Part shown: piece after piece, positions 10,609 through 22,530 of the stretch
How positions within the stretch are numbered: position 1 is the stretch's first letter
Layout of the letters: each line of letters opens with the position of its first letter
Source: Wurfbainia villosa
Taxonomy: Eukaryota > Streptophyta > Magnoliopsida > Zingiberales > Zingiberaceae
Reading direction: 5' to 3'
DNA: 64,000 bases
Assembly: GCA_025175895.1 (NCBI GenBank)
Contig: CM045989.1
Coordinates: 133,747,272 to 133,811,271 of the forward strand
The notes under the pieces: generated by a model
What the model saw: the letters and a program-made list of their open reading frames with translations, nothing else
Told to the model about the DNA's origin: nothing
Databases searched by the model: none
Position numbers and translations under genes: made by a program

Positions 10609-11592
10609 CTATGCAATGACATCATTGTTATCGCAGTAAATCGATAATGCTTCAACAATGCTCGGAGCAACTCCAAGTTCAGTAATGAACTTCTTGATCC
10701 ATACTGCCTCCTTTGTTGCTTCAGAAGCTGCAATGTACTCTGCTTTCATGGTAGAATCAACAACGGTGTCTTGTTTAAAACTTTTCCAACTTATTGCACC
10801 TCCATTCATGATGAATATGTATCCATACTGAGATTTGGAATCATCCTTATTTGTCTGGAAGCTAGCATCAATATACCCACTTACTACCACATCTCCTCCT
10901 CCATATACCAAGAACAAATCCTTAGTCCTTCTCAACTACTTAAGGATTGTCTTGACAACCACCCAATGTTTTATACCAGGATCCGACTGGTATCTATTTG
11001 TAACACTCAAACCGTATGATACATCGGGTCTCGTACATAACATAGCATACATGATCGATCCTGTAGTTGACGCATATGGGATCTGAGTCATGCGAATTCT
11101 CTCATCTTCTGTGTGTGGGCACATAGATTTAGAAAGGTGAATCACATGTCTCATGCGAATGAAACCTTTCTTGGATTCCTCCATGCTAAACCATTTTAGC
11201 ACTTTATCTATGTATGTATACTGTGAAAGACCAAGCAATCATTTCAATCTATCTTTATAAATCTTAATCTCCAAAATATAGGTTGTTTCTCCCATGTCTT
11301 TCATGGAGAACATTTTGGACAACCAGACATTGACTGTTTGTAAAATAAGAATATAGTTTCCTATGATTAATATGTCATTGACATATAATACTAGGAATAC
11401 GATCGCATTCCCACTAATCTTCTTATACACACAGGGCTCCTCAAGATTTTATGAGAAATCAAACTATTTGATTGCCTCATCAAAATGGATATTCTAACTC
11501 CTAGATGTTTGCTTCAATCCATAAATGGATTGTTGAGGTTTACATACTTTATTCTTGTTAACATATGTGAAACCCTTAGGTTGTATCATATA
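10609..11592 (-). pseudogene. Copia B RNase H and C-terminal reverse transcriptase
   Basis: Three open stretches on the minus strand give Copia RNase H (GYIDASFQTNKDD, STMKAEYIAASEA, VWIKKFI at 10609-10935), the linker with YASTTGSIMYAMLCTRPDVSY (10936-11238) and the RT palm (11239-11592; ends IYGLKQTSR). The catalytic box reads YVND instead of YVDD, a GAC-to-AAC change that would abolish RT activity. The domain converts element RNA to DNA in virus-like particles. Stops and the TRIM insertion confirm loss of function. Confidence 0.9.
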
Positions 11593-12302
11593 TGTTGGGA
11601 GTATGGAGAATACAATCAAAGTCTCACATTGGTAAGACATAGAAAAGATCATGTGCTTATAAGATAAAAAGATATCTTCATTGGTATGAGGTCTTTTGGG
11701 TAAAGCCCAAAAATAAAACCATGAGGACTTAGGTCCAAAGTGGACAATATCATACCATTGTGGAGATATATGAATCTTATAGGCACTAACAATTGGTATC
11801 AGAGTCTTGATCCATGTCAAGTCATGCACCTCGAATAAAGGAAGTGGAGCTCCCATGTCCGGATCAAGAGAACTAGGCACCAGACAAGAAGTCCAGTTGG
11901 GTCGGGAGAACCGAACAATTGGTAGGAAGTCCAGTTTGACCAAAAGGGTCAGACAACTAACAGGAAGTCTAGTTGGATCAGGAGGACCAGACAGTTGGCA
12001 GAAAGTCCTGGTGGGTTGAGGATGGGACATCAAGCAGAGGAAGTCCTTCAAGGACGGATAGTCTTGAGGGGAGCTCAATGTGGTCCTTCGTTTGAGGGGG
12101 GATTGTTGGGAGTATGGGGAATACAATCAACGTCCCACATTGATGAGACATGGAAAAGATCATGTGCTTATAAGATAAAAAGATATCTTCATTGGTATGA
12201 GACCTTTTGGATAAAGCCCAAAGACAAAACCATGAGAGCTTAGGCCCAAAGTGGACATTATCATATCATTGTGGAGATATATGAATCTTATAGGCACTAA
12301 CA
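11593..12302 (+). mobile_element. TRIM element (710 bp), duplication ATATA
   Basis: Two direct repeats of 199 bp (11593-11791 and 12104-12302), each starting TGTTGGGAGTATGG and ending CACTAACA, flank a 312-bp non-coding centre. ATATA is at 11588-11592 and 12303-12307. A primer site TGGTATCAGAG is at 11794-11804 and a purine tract GAGGGGGGAT is just before the second repeat. These are the marks of a terminal-repeat retrotransposon in miniature. The centre contains degenerate repeats of GAAGTCCAGTTGG and relatives. Open frames inside it are not conserved coding sequence. Confidence 0.93.
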
Positions 12303-12307
12303 ATATA

Positions 12308-14120
12308 TACATCCTCAGACATATTTTCATTAAGGAAAGCTATTTTCATATCCATCTGTCATATTTCATAATCAAAATGGGCCACTATAGCCAGGAGTAT
12401 CCGAATAGATTTAAGCATATCTACTGGTGAAAAGGTTTTGTCATAGTCAACACCTTGTCTTTGACAATAACCTTGTGCCACTAATCTAGCTTTATAGGTA
12501 ATAACATTACCGTTTATGTCGATTTTACCCTATAGGTGTTATGCCTTTGAGTGGATCCACAAAGTTCCAAACTTAGTTTTTATACATGGAATCCATTTCT
12601 AATTTCATGGTTGGTAGCCACCTATCCCTATCTGAACTATTCAGAATCTCTTTGTAACTCGTAGGTTCTCCATCCTCAATGAGCAACACGTCGTTAAATT
12701 CACTTATGAGAAATCCATATTTCTCAGGAATCTTACGTGTCCTGCTGATCTACGAGGAGGTGGTATATCTTCAGGTTCAGCTATTACCTCATCCGAATGA
12801 GTAATTAGCTATGATTCTTGACTAGGCATCTTTTCTGTGTCTACCGGAGTCTCTTGAACTACGCTTAGTTTAACTTCACTCCCACTGTTTTCCTGTAAGA
12901 GAAACTCCTTCTCTAGGAATATAGCATGGCTTGAAACAAACTCCTTTTGTTCTAAGGGATGATAGAATTAGTATCCCCTTGTTTCCTTAGGGTAATCAAT
13001 AAATAGACACTTATCAAACTTAGCCTCCAGCTTGTCTGACACTGTCCTCTTCACATAAGTAGGACAACTTTATATCTTCAAGTAGGATAAATGAGATTTC
13101 CTACTTTTCCATACCTCATATAGAGTAGTAGAGACTGCCTTAGTCGGAACTCTGTTTAATAAGAAAACAATGGTCTCGAGCGCGTAACTTCAAAAGGACT
13201 TTGGAAGACTTGCATGCTACATCATTGACCTAACCATGTCCAACAAGGTTCAGTTTCTCCTTTCAGCCACACCATTATGTTGTGTAGTGTAAGGTGGAGT
13301 CCTTTGGGACAAGATGTCATTGTCTCTTAAATAATCCTGAAACTCTTGACTTAAGTATTGACCACCTCGATCCGATCAAAGTACTTTAATACTCTTCCCA
13401 AGTTATTTTTCTACTTCATTATGAAATCTTTAAACTTTTCAAAGACTTTAGATTTATATCTCAACAGATACAAATACCCATATCGTGAATGATCATCGAT
13501 AAAGGTAACGAAGTAGCTATAACCTCCTATGATATGAGTTGACATTGGTCCACATACATTGGTATGTATAAGGCTCAATACCTTAAATTCCCGTTCACCT
13601 TATCCTTATAAAGGTAACTTAGTCATCTTTCCTTTTAAGCGTAAAACACATGTATCTAATGAATTCGATTCACAAGACTCCAAAATGCCAAGTTTATGCA
13701 ATTTGGACATGCGATCTTTGCTTATATGGCCAAGACAACAATGCCATAATCGTGAGGTTAACTAATTATCTGACTTAGCGCGTTTGCTATTCAATTCAAT
13801 ATTGAATATCTCATTGGATGCTTGTAGATTCCATTATTCAATATTTCAGTAGCATAAAGAACGTCATTTAACATAATGTAATAACAATTATTACTAAACA
13901 TCAAATGGTAACCTTTCTTATTCAAACATGAAATAGAAACAATATTTTTTATGAATGCAGGAATTTAAAAACAATCATCCAACTCTAAAACTAGTTTCGT
14001 AAAAAGTTGCAACATGTAAGTTCCTTTGGCCATAGCAACAACCTTTGCTCTATTGTCAACTCTTAGATTTGTTTCTCCCTTAACTAGTCTTCTTATGTTC
14101 CTTAGCCTCTGTATATCATT
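12308..14120 (-). pseudogene. Copia B N-terminal reverse transcriptase and integrase (heavily decayed)
   Basis: No long frame survives, but minus-strand fragments are clear: SDRGGQYLSQEFQDYL near 13310-13390, which is the second catalytic Asp block of integrase, preceded by a stop where Arg is expected (CGA to TGA), and a TTQHNGVAERRN-like block near 13230-13300 carrying the catalytic Glu. From about 12300-12800 come fragments of the linker and RT N-terminus. Integrase inserts element cDNA and produces the 5-bp duplication. Non-functional. Confidence 0.75.
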
Positions 14121-14480
14121 TCATATATGTGAGTCACACCCTGTGTCTAATACCCAAGTGTTTGAAAAAATAGTATGACATTCAATAAGGAATATACCTA
14201 AAGTAGATTGGGCATCAGATGTCTTCTTCTGCTTCAGTGACTCTAGATATTGCTTGCAGTTTTTCTCCCAATGTCCATCCTTGGCACAATGGTGGCAAGT
14301 GCCCTTGGAAGTTGATTCTTCCTTCTTCACCTTTTTCTTCTCTTTGGTTGCAGATTTTGACTTCCTCTTAGAACCTTTCTTAGAGGAATCAACCAACATC
14401 ACCACCTTCTATTCTTTTTCAATAAATGATTCCACTATTTTGAGCATATTAATCAGCTCTGGTATCATGGAATCTATCTT
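14121..14480 (-). pseudogene. Copia B gag zinc knuckle and protease start
   Basis: The open minus-strand stretch 14121-14405 has a lysine-rich basic region, the CCHC knuckle CHHCAKDGHWEKNC and the aspartic protease active site LDTGCDSHI. This order (gag knuckle, protease) is the Copia arrangement. Flanking stops break the polyprotein on both sides. Confidence 0.9.
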
Positions 14481-16088
14481 ATTCATCTGATAGTTCATCA
14501 CAAATTGTGAATAGTTATTAGTCAAACTATGTAGAATTAAGTCGATACTTAATTCATGGTCCATGATAAACCCAAGTGATCCCAACTACTCAATATAAGC
14601 ATTTTCTTTAGTGCATATTGCACTGCAGATGAACCCTCCTACATCTTTGAGCGAAAGAGGAGCTGGGTGATCTCAAACCTTTCAGATCTTGCCTGCTTAT
14701 TGAACAACTCACAAATATGGAAGACAATTGTATTAACATCCATATGCTCATGTTGCTTTTGTAACTCAAGAGACATCGATGCTAGCATAATGCAACTCGC
14801 CATGTCATGGTCAGCAACATGTTTCTAGTAAGCCAACTTTTGGTCATCAGATGCATTGTCTCTAGAAGATTAGGAAAGAACCTCTTCAAGTTAACTTCTC
14901 AACCTTGAGAACAATTCTCAGGTTGTGAAGCCAGTCCAATAAGTTTGACCCAGTCAGTTTGTTGTTGTCTAGAATAGAGCGCAAGTTAATGGAGGTCGAT
15001 ATGTTGTTTTATTAAGAAAACCTAGGCATACAAAAAGAATGTATAAGAGAGATGAATTTATAATGTAAACAATTTACATTAACTAGTAACTCCCACTATT
15101 TTTGTCAAATTCAAGAGCCCTCACTTTGAATTCGAGAGATGGTAGGTTGTCTCTTAGTGGGTTGATATCCACTATGACTAAGAACAACTTTGGAGGTAGT
15201 CCAACAAGTCATTCAGAGTCATAATGTTAGCTATCAACAGTACTCATTATATATCAAATATATAACTATCACTTTATGCTATCAACTAATTTAATGTTCA
15301 CATATACATTAGGTTGTTAACTCATTAACATATATGCATCTTATGTATATCACCTAATTGCACCTCTGTCCATAATGACCTTGGAGGAAGTCCAACAAAT
15401 CAATGCTTTCAGTTAGGGCCGACCCATTAATCGTGAGATCAAATTTAAACGGTTCAAACACATCCAATTTTCAAGCTAGGCTTGGAGGGAGTCCAACTAC
15501 CCAAACTTGAAAATTGAACTCTGGTCCTTGCCATCTAAAGTGATTATCGAATCTCATATGAATTGAACATGCTCGATGTCATGATAGGCTTAGAGGGAGT
15601 CCAACAACTCAAACACGAAAAAGAACTCTGGTTCAACCATATTAATGGAAGGTGTTAGCTCTAATATTTGCATGAGGGATTTCAGGTTATTCTAGGTCTC
15701 ATCTATAACAAAAATTAAATCTAAATAGGAAAAATCAATGTCACATTAGGAAACAATTTTCTCAACACGAACGTGAGCCAAGCACTTGACGCACATGTTG
15801 TTATTAAGAACTAGATACGCAAAATGCGTAGCCTATTTTGTAACACATGGATAGTCTATGCTATGGTTCTAACGATGTGGCCAACACCTTCGGTGTTGCT
15901 AGGTGCATCCTTAGGATGTTTCTGTTTCGATTTCAAGCACATCTAAGCATATATAATCAACAAACATTATAAATACTATCGTGTAGAGTTTTATCTATCC
16001 TATATAAAAATCATCACATACGCATTTAAAACATCAAACATACTTTTACAATTTCTCCTACATATAATCTATGTCAAACAACAAGGTG
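14481..16088 (-). pseudogene. Copia B gag N-terminus and 5' leader
   Basis: Gag remnants without a long frame up to about 15000, then an untranslated leader to the primer site. The leader repeats the phrase TTGGAGGNAGTCCAACAA about four times (near 15190, 15380, 15490 and 15595). No other gene seen. Confidence 0.6.
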
Positions 16089-16100
16089 GCTCTGATACCA
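16089..16100 (-). other. Primer binding site of Copia B
   Basis: The minus strand reads TGGTATCAGAGC, a perfect initiator tRNA-Met primer site, two bases from the LTR. Confidence 0.92.
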
Positions 16101-16102
16101 CT

Positions 16103-17913
16103 TGTTGGATATCGAGAGATCATGCATAGCGGAAGCAAAGAGAATAAAACAATTTTATTTCATCCTAGACATCCCCTGAGGGTCAGGAACTCTTGTTTTG
16201 ACATAAATACATGCAATAATGAAAGAAGGAGAAGAGTTATACCTTCGGGATTTTTTTGAATCTGTAGAAATCAATAGCAAAGCTCACAAGCCTTGCCTCT
16301 ATTAGTATCCACATCGAGATCACCTGAGACAACTCCTCGAGCAGCAAGTCTTTATCTCTGATTGGTGCTAGCCAATCGGCGGAGATGAGAAAGGGAGAGA
16401 GAGGTAAAAGACGACTACCAAGAACGAAAACCTTAGATTACCTCCAAAGAATATCAAGGGATCTATTTATAGATCTCTTGATTAGGGCATCTTAGGAGGA
16501 TTAAATTAAACCTATCTTACCATAATTATCTATAACTTTGATAAGAATAACCCATGAAATTTACTTTCAAGAACTCACCAAAATTTGGCGGCCTGCGACA
16601 CAGGCGTGTGTCCTACACATGGTCGGTCATGCCTGGACATACTACTGGTCGTGTGTCCTACTGAGCACAACCCTAATTTTGGTTGCTTTCGACCAAACCT
16701 AGGCACAATCCATTCCTGGTTAGGCACGACCGTGTGAGGCTCTGTATGATCCGTTTAACTTTGTTTAAGTGTGATATGGTCATGTCAAGTCTCGACATTA
16801 CCATAGGAGGTTCTATAGCCTCTGTTTCACACCGTCTTGATCTAGTCCAACCAAATATAATCTCTCTCATTGAGAATCTCTTTCTCAGACTTGTTTTAGT
16901 CTCTAGATCACCCGTATTGCGCGTGACCCAATTGGTTCTCGACTATGTTGGCCATTCATAATTAACCCATTAATTATAAATAGATAATGAGTGACACTTA
17001 GCAGTACATCATGACCTCCAATTGATCGAAAAGTCCAAATCAACTCTAGAACATTTCTGAACCCTTCGACAGCTATAATAAGTTTGTGCCTTGCTCCTTT
17101 CACGCATTCTATACCCACTTGGTTCAGGACATGGTCTATGTGCTCGTCCCTACTAGGCTGACTACATCACACCTAGCCCAAGTAAGTTTTCTTGTCTGTG
17201 GATTCAAGTTACTCCTATATGTTCCCAAGAACACTGTCTTCTTAACATGCTTGCTCTGGCCAGAGACTTCTGATTAACAATCCTGATAAAAGGCCCAGGG
17301 TATACATCTCCTTTATATAAGGAGTGGTGAATCCTTTGTGAGTTATTCAAACACCTTTGATCACTTTGATTTATACCTAATCAATTTGGAGTTACACCTC
17401 CTATGGAGATGGTTGTGAAGAAGTCAAAGTATAAGGCTCCATGATCAAGATGACTTGAATACCTCAAGTCTAAGGAATCTCGCACTCGAGATACAATGAT
17501 ACTTCATTGACATTAATAACCATATGAAGTCTCATAGCAGGTCACTCCAATGAATTAGTTACCTTAACTAGCATCCATATGTTCACTCTCAGCATCGCTA
17601 TACTTCCATTCAGTAAGTACCAAATAATTTGATAAACCAAGGAGCATAACATGTGCTAGTCTCACATAATTGATGATGTCCAATCTCATCAGTTCATCGA
17701 CTAGGGATAGTTTCAATACTTAAACATTTACACATGAAGAGATACCCACTAATTGTGATCCAATCATAATTTCTCTCATGCTATGTATCGTATTGTAGAC
17801 TTCAGTAAATGGATTTAGGATTCAATCAAATATATAGACAATGTATACTCAAATAGTGAATTTTATTAATAACTTCTAAGGTAATTGCCTTAGGACACCT
17901 CTCAATTACATCA
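16103..17913 (-). mobile_element. 5' LTR of Copia B (1811 bp)
   Basis: Runs from TGTTGGATATC to TTACATCA on +, with AAGGT following at 17914-17918. It is uninterrupted and serves as the reference for the split left LTR. It contains ACACAGGCGTGTG- and CACGACCGTGTG-type motifs at 16590-16740. Confidence 0.92.
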
Positions 17914-17918
17914 AAGGT

Positions 17919-18958
17919 GGTGAAGGGGTGCATAGGTAGAGGGTCTCTCTTATGGAGGGGACTTGACTATCCTATCCAATCGCCAATTGGCATGGTTGGT
18001 AGCAGTAGTATGATTTGGGTCAGGGAACCTAAGGGGTACCATGGACTTCCATACAAAACAAAAATAATTACCTTCTCTTGAAATCATCTTCATAGTCATG
18101 CATACCCCTAGGTCTAGTCTAGGGTACCCTTCTACTCTATCAAATCATGCACAATCGACCTCATACTCTCACAAATGTGGGTTAACAATCTCCCTAAAAT
18201 TATTTCCCCCTTGGATGCCTTACCCACCTTAACCAAATGTCGAATAAAATGTGATCCTACAACCACCAATTTATTACCTTGTAACATGTCCCATAAATAT
18301 AGTAACTTGCTAGCTCTAACTACCCCGTCGCTCTCTCCTCTACCAAAGATGGTGCTCACCATGACTCGATGGACGTATCGGAAAGTTGGGGTTTAAAGTC
18401 AAGATGCTTTGGCTATAGAGGGGTCATGTGCGTTTTCTCCTGTTAAGTCAAACCAAAATGATCTTGCATTAAACTCTTGAGGCGTTCTCCTCTCTCCCCC
18501 ACTAGACAATCCAAAACACATATTCATTGGTGAAGAGTCCACTCGTGTTCTATATTGAATAACCTAAATGTAATCCTCCCTTCTCGACTATCCATTCCTA
18601 ATAGAATCTCCACATCCACCAAGCTTAGGAGTTCCAAAACTACCCTAGGATAGGTTGGGCTTCTAATTCCCATTAACTCTTCCCAACCTACATTATGAAA
18701 CAACCTTTGCACATCATTGCTTAATCCTAGGGTTTCTAAGAGTGTCTCATCAATATATCTAGTAGCGACTATTTTATGGGTAGAAAGCATATCAAACCTA
18801 GTTCTATAAGCATCATTATGAAATATAATGCCAAGAGGAGTGTTACCTTCCTCTAGAGCTTATTGGTTATCTCTTCCTCTAGATCTCAGCCTTGAAGGAA
18901 TAGATTTTGTAGTCATATTCTTATTCCTCCTCATCCTTGCTTCTAGAGGACTTCTTGG
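17919..18958 (-). pseudogene. Athila-type downstream ORF (ATHILA ORF domain), 5' part
   Basis: On the minus strand a start near 18917 reads MTTKSIPSRLRSRGRDN, followed by a stop, then an open stretch 18790-18524 with STHKIVATRYIDETLLETLG and YPRVVLELLSLVDVE, and 18362-18132 with LLYLWDMLQGNKLVVVGSHF. This pattern is the conserved domain of the ORF next to pol in Athila-type Gypsy elements; biochemical role unknown. The ORF continues at 4775 after Copia B. At least one stop and frame changes make it dead. Confidence 0.65.
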
Positions 18959-19725
18959 TGCAGATTGAGGTCAAGGAATGACTCCTTAGAGGTTGAATAA
19001 GAAGGTAGGCGCGAGCTAGGGTAGAAAATATGAAAGGAACGACTGATTTGAGGGCAAAACACATGACTCACAACCCTTTAAAGGGATACAACACGGTCGT
19101 GTGAATTTTACACGGGCGACTGTGTGTCACGTTGTGCCTTGCACTCAGGAAATTTTTCAGAAAAGGCATGGTCGTGTGAAATTCATACGATTGACTGTGT
19201 ATCCATCTAGAAGTTCCTGTTGTGACATACGATCCGCGATTTTTTCACTCGCCCCGCCACGTACTTTTCTATCGATGAAGCACGACCGTGTGGATTTCAC
19301 ATGGTCGCCCATGCCTTGCTCTGTAAACTCTAAAATATTGCTCTTTTCTTCTTGGTAATTCTTATAATTAACTATAAACATAAGAACACAATGATAAGCG
19401 AAAACTAAAAATTTAAACTAGCATGCATGAAAGCAAAACTGAAACAACTAAAAGTAAACTTGGGTTGCCTCCCTAGAAGCACTTGTTTAAAGTCTTTAGC
19501 TCGACCATACTCTTGTGTGTCAGTTGGGTGTCGGTGGTTCGGTGAATCTCCATACATCCGTGTTGGAATTTAAAACTTCCTTCGCCTGCGTCCTCGCTCT
19601 TACAGGAATAATATATTTCCCTTTGTCGCGTTGGCAAGATCAAACTCTAATTTACCCTCCCCAATAGATAAGGTCAATCTATGATTCTTTACATCAATGA
19701 CTACTCCTGACATGGCTAAGAATGG
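18959..19725 (-). mobile_element. Athila-type spacer between pol end and downstream ORF
   Basis: Non-coding. At 19440-19530 the minus strand reads GCTAAAGACTTTAAACAAG and GGGAGGCAACCCAAG, a block I associate with the end of pol in Athila-like elements. At 19080-19310 there are four repeats of the type ACACGGTCGTGTGAATTTTAC. RT, RNase H and integrase are missing between this block and the protease, so a large internal deletion is likely. Confidence 0.5.
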
Positions 19726-20175
19726 TCATCCTAAAATTACCAAAATTTTGGGGTCCTCTTCCATCTTTAACACCACGAAATCGATAGGTAATGTAAAGTC
19801 TCCCACCCCGATAGAAACATCTTCTAGGATCCCCAATGGGTACTGATACATGTGGTATGCAACTGCAGTGTCATAGTTGTCAATTTCAAATTCCCCAATC
19901 CTAATTTCCTGCACATAGTGTATGACATCAAGCTTACACTTGCACCTAAGTCGCAAAATGCCTTCCTAATCATGGTGGAACCTATATGACAAGGGATATA
20001 GAAACTCTCTGGATCCTTTAATTTCTGAGTAGTTTCATTCTGAATGTAAGCACTGGACTCTTCCGTCAGGGCCACTATTTCTAAAAACCCAACCTTCCTT
20101 CGGTGTGCCAAAATATCCTTCATAAACTTGCACCATGCCTTAGACTTGGTAAGTTTTTCCTCTAACGTTTTGGTT
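19726..20175 (-). pseudogene. Athila-type aspartic protease
   Basis: Minus-strand fragments read KDILAHRRKVGFLE, SFYIPCHIGSTMIRKAFCDLGASVSLM and PLGILEDVSIGVGDFTLPIDFVVLKMEED. The block CDLGASVSLM corresponds to the D-(T/L)-GAS active site of plant Gypsy proteases, and the PxGxxEDVxVxV block is its flap side. The enzyme cleaves the Gag-Pol polyprotein. A frameshift near 19840-19960 splits it, and everything upstream of about 20175 is lost at the junction with the Tat element. Confidence 0.8.
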
Positions 20176-20189
20176 AAAAACCTCCTTAT

Positions 20190-21133
20190 GGGGCCTCATC
20201 ATGTCTACCTTTATAGACACTTGCCAATCACCAAGAGTTACTCCATTCCCTAACGGAATACCGAGCCCAAGTGGCTTAGCAACATACCTATCTACAACAT
20301 CAATCGTCCATCATCGCCCTACCAACATCTTCGTCCTTGCCGCACAATTTTACCCCTGTATTTCCCCCTATGTGCCAACCCAACACTATCAAGCCTTGGA
20401 GGAACAGGTTCAATCGTTGTCTATCACGCGTGAAGAAGGCCTGCACAGTGAAGATTGTATGCTGAAGGAGCTAGCTCGCCATCAGGCTATGCTTCAAAAG
20501 TCTATGGCTAGAGAGCAACAAAGTTAATTAGAAATATCCAACCTATGTGACCAGATTGCTCGAGAAACTGAGCAAAAAGCTTATCTAGAAGCCAAGAGGG
20601 ATCCATCTCCTTCCAAGACTGAGGAGGAAAACCAAAAGGAAATAACACGCCAGCATGGCTAGGTCGCCTCAGAGGCAAAGTAGAGCCTTCAACTCTAGGA
20701 AGAGAGGGATCGAGCCCACTCTATGTTGAGGGAGTAGGACGCTCTATTAGCACATCTACATGCGGCTACTTCTCGCGCCTAGACCCACTTGACCTTATCT
20801 ACCAAAATGTCGGTAGCTATATCCCTGGAAGCCATCATCCTGTTTAACCTTCTCATGAGTAACCAAGAGTCTACACTAAAAGGCCTCAAATCTCTAGTAG
20901 AAGGGATCATGCAAACTCCTTAGGATTACGTACAATTGAGCCATTCCTTCAAAGAGTACTGCCGAGCAACTGAGGCTAGAGAGAAAAGCATACGTGACCA
21001 ACTAACTCTCCCTCCTGCCTATGTCTTTCGCAAAGGGTTCGAGGGAGCTGTTCATCAATTCACAACACAAGATTATCCCCCTCCTGGCATAGACACCCAC
21101 TTCCTGGATGGCTTGACAGCTCTGCACACTTGA
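20190..21133 (+). pseudogene. Antisense extra ORF of the Tat-type element (broken)
   Basis: A + strand reading frame with several stops. First part (20201-20527): proline-rich N-terminus, then a predicted helical, charged coiled-coil stretch (HYQALEEQVQSL, ELARHQAMLQKSM). Coiled-coil coding continues through stops to about 20780, and the last open part (20936-21133) has EYCRATEAREKSIRDQLTLPP and YPPPGIDTHFLDG. It sits downstream of integrase and opposite in direction. Extra ORFs in this place, sense or antisense, are known from the Tat lineage; their role is unknown. The start is cut at the junction with the Athila remnant. Confidence 0.55.
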
Positions 21134-21319
21134 TTCCCCAATGTCTTCCCTCCTTGACCTGAGTCCCGTTTCTTTTTATAAAATTTATGGTGGAATATAT
21201 ATCCTTTTTCATCCTTTCAGCTATATATAGATGATTGAATGTGCTTATGAAAAGTGTAACTATTTTCTCTTTAATCCTGATGTCGACTCATACACTTATA
21301 TTCCTCACTAGGATACATG

Positions 21320-22518
21320 TCTAACTTAGATCTCCCGTAGCTTCTTTAATTAGTGACAAATCTTGACCTTCTGCATCTTGTAAATAATATGAAGTCCCTG
21401 CTATGCGCCAAGTGACTTTATAGGGCCCTTTCCATTTAGGTGCAAGCTTTCTAAAGTCCCCTTGTGAAATTTTCCTAGCATAAAACCAAATCACCTACTT
21501 GAAACACTTAGGGGACAACCCTTTTATTAAAGGCTTATTGAATCCTTCGCCGATAGGCCTCTGCTCGTTTTTGGGCTTGCTTCCACCATTCTTCAATTAG
21601 GTCCAACTTTGTCCTTCTTAGTACATCATTATTGTCGAGGTCATAAGCTAGGACTCGAGTGCTATCAACGAGGATTTCCACAAGGATAATAGCTTTGGTC
21701 CCATAGACCATGCTGAAAAGCATCTCTCCTATTGCAGATCGAGCAGTGCTGCGGTAGGCCCATAAAATTCCCGAGAGCTCATCCACCCAACACCCTCGGG
21801 CATCTTCTAGCCTTGTCTTTAACCCTTGCACGAGAATTCGATTAGTGACTTCGACCTGGCCATTAGCTTGAGTGTGTGCCACAGAGGTGAAGGCTTGCTC
21901 GATTCGGAGACTTTGGCACCATTCCTGAATTCGTCGTCCTTGAAACTGACGACCAATGTCACTTATAATTTTTCGAGGTATCCTATACTGACATATGATA
22001 TTCTTCCACAAGAATTGGATTACAACTCCTTTTGTGATTCGGGCCAAAGGTTCCGCCTCTACCCATTTGGAAATCGACAGTCACCAATAGGAATTTCTTC
22101 TGAGGGGGGCTATAGGTATTGGCCTCACTATATCTATCCTCCACTAGTCAAAAGGGCAAGAGGCTACCACAACCTTCATCAAATCAGTTGCCTAGTTTGA
22201 TAAATTATTATGTAGTTGACAGGCTCAGCTGCACCTAACTAAGCGAATGGCATCCTGATGAATCGTGGGCTAAAAATAGCCAGTGAGTACCACCTTCCTA
22301 GCTAGAGCTCAACTCCTGAGGTGATTGTCGCAGGATCCTTTGTGGATCTCTCTAAGTATCCAATTGGCTTCTCCTAGGTCTACACATTTCAGTAGGGCCC
22401 TCTTGAATGACCTCTTGTAGAGAACTCCGTCCACCAATAGGAAATGCCTCACCCTCTTGTTTAGGAGGAAAGCCTCCTTGGGATTCACGGGGGTGCTTCC
22501 GCCCCTGAGATGAGCCAC
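21320..22518 (-). pseudogene. Tat-type Gypsy integrase
   Basis: Minus strand: the zinc-binding part (RHFLLVDGVLYKRSF, CVDLGEANWILREIHKGSC at 22518-22309), then the catalytic core (KIISDIGRQFQG with the second Asp region, SVAHTQANGQVEVTNRIL with the Glu, at 22047-21535) and the C-terminal domain (KISQGDFRKLAPKWKGPYKV near 21400-21480). Integrase inserts the cDNA. Frame breaks lie between the parts. The layout and the long RNase H spacer upstream fit the Tat lineage. Confidence 0.85.
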
Positions 22519-22530
22519 AATTCCACCCCT

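Larger units (their letters stand above)
4776..17913 (-). mobile_element. Copia retrotransposon B with nested insertions
   Basis: Complete but interrupted element. The right LTR (16103-17913) is the 5' LTR, with primer site and gag-pol reading on the minus strand; the left LTR is split into 4776-5887 and about 9713-10388. The 5-bp duplication AAGGT is at 4771-4775 and 17914-17918. Both LTRs begin TGTTGGA and end ATCA. The host site is the downstream ORF of an Athila-type element. Later insertions are a LINE in the left LTR and a TRIM in pol. Domain order on minus is gag with CCHC, protease, integrase, reverse transcriptase, RNase H, which is the Copia order. Confidence 0.9.
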
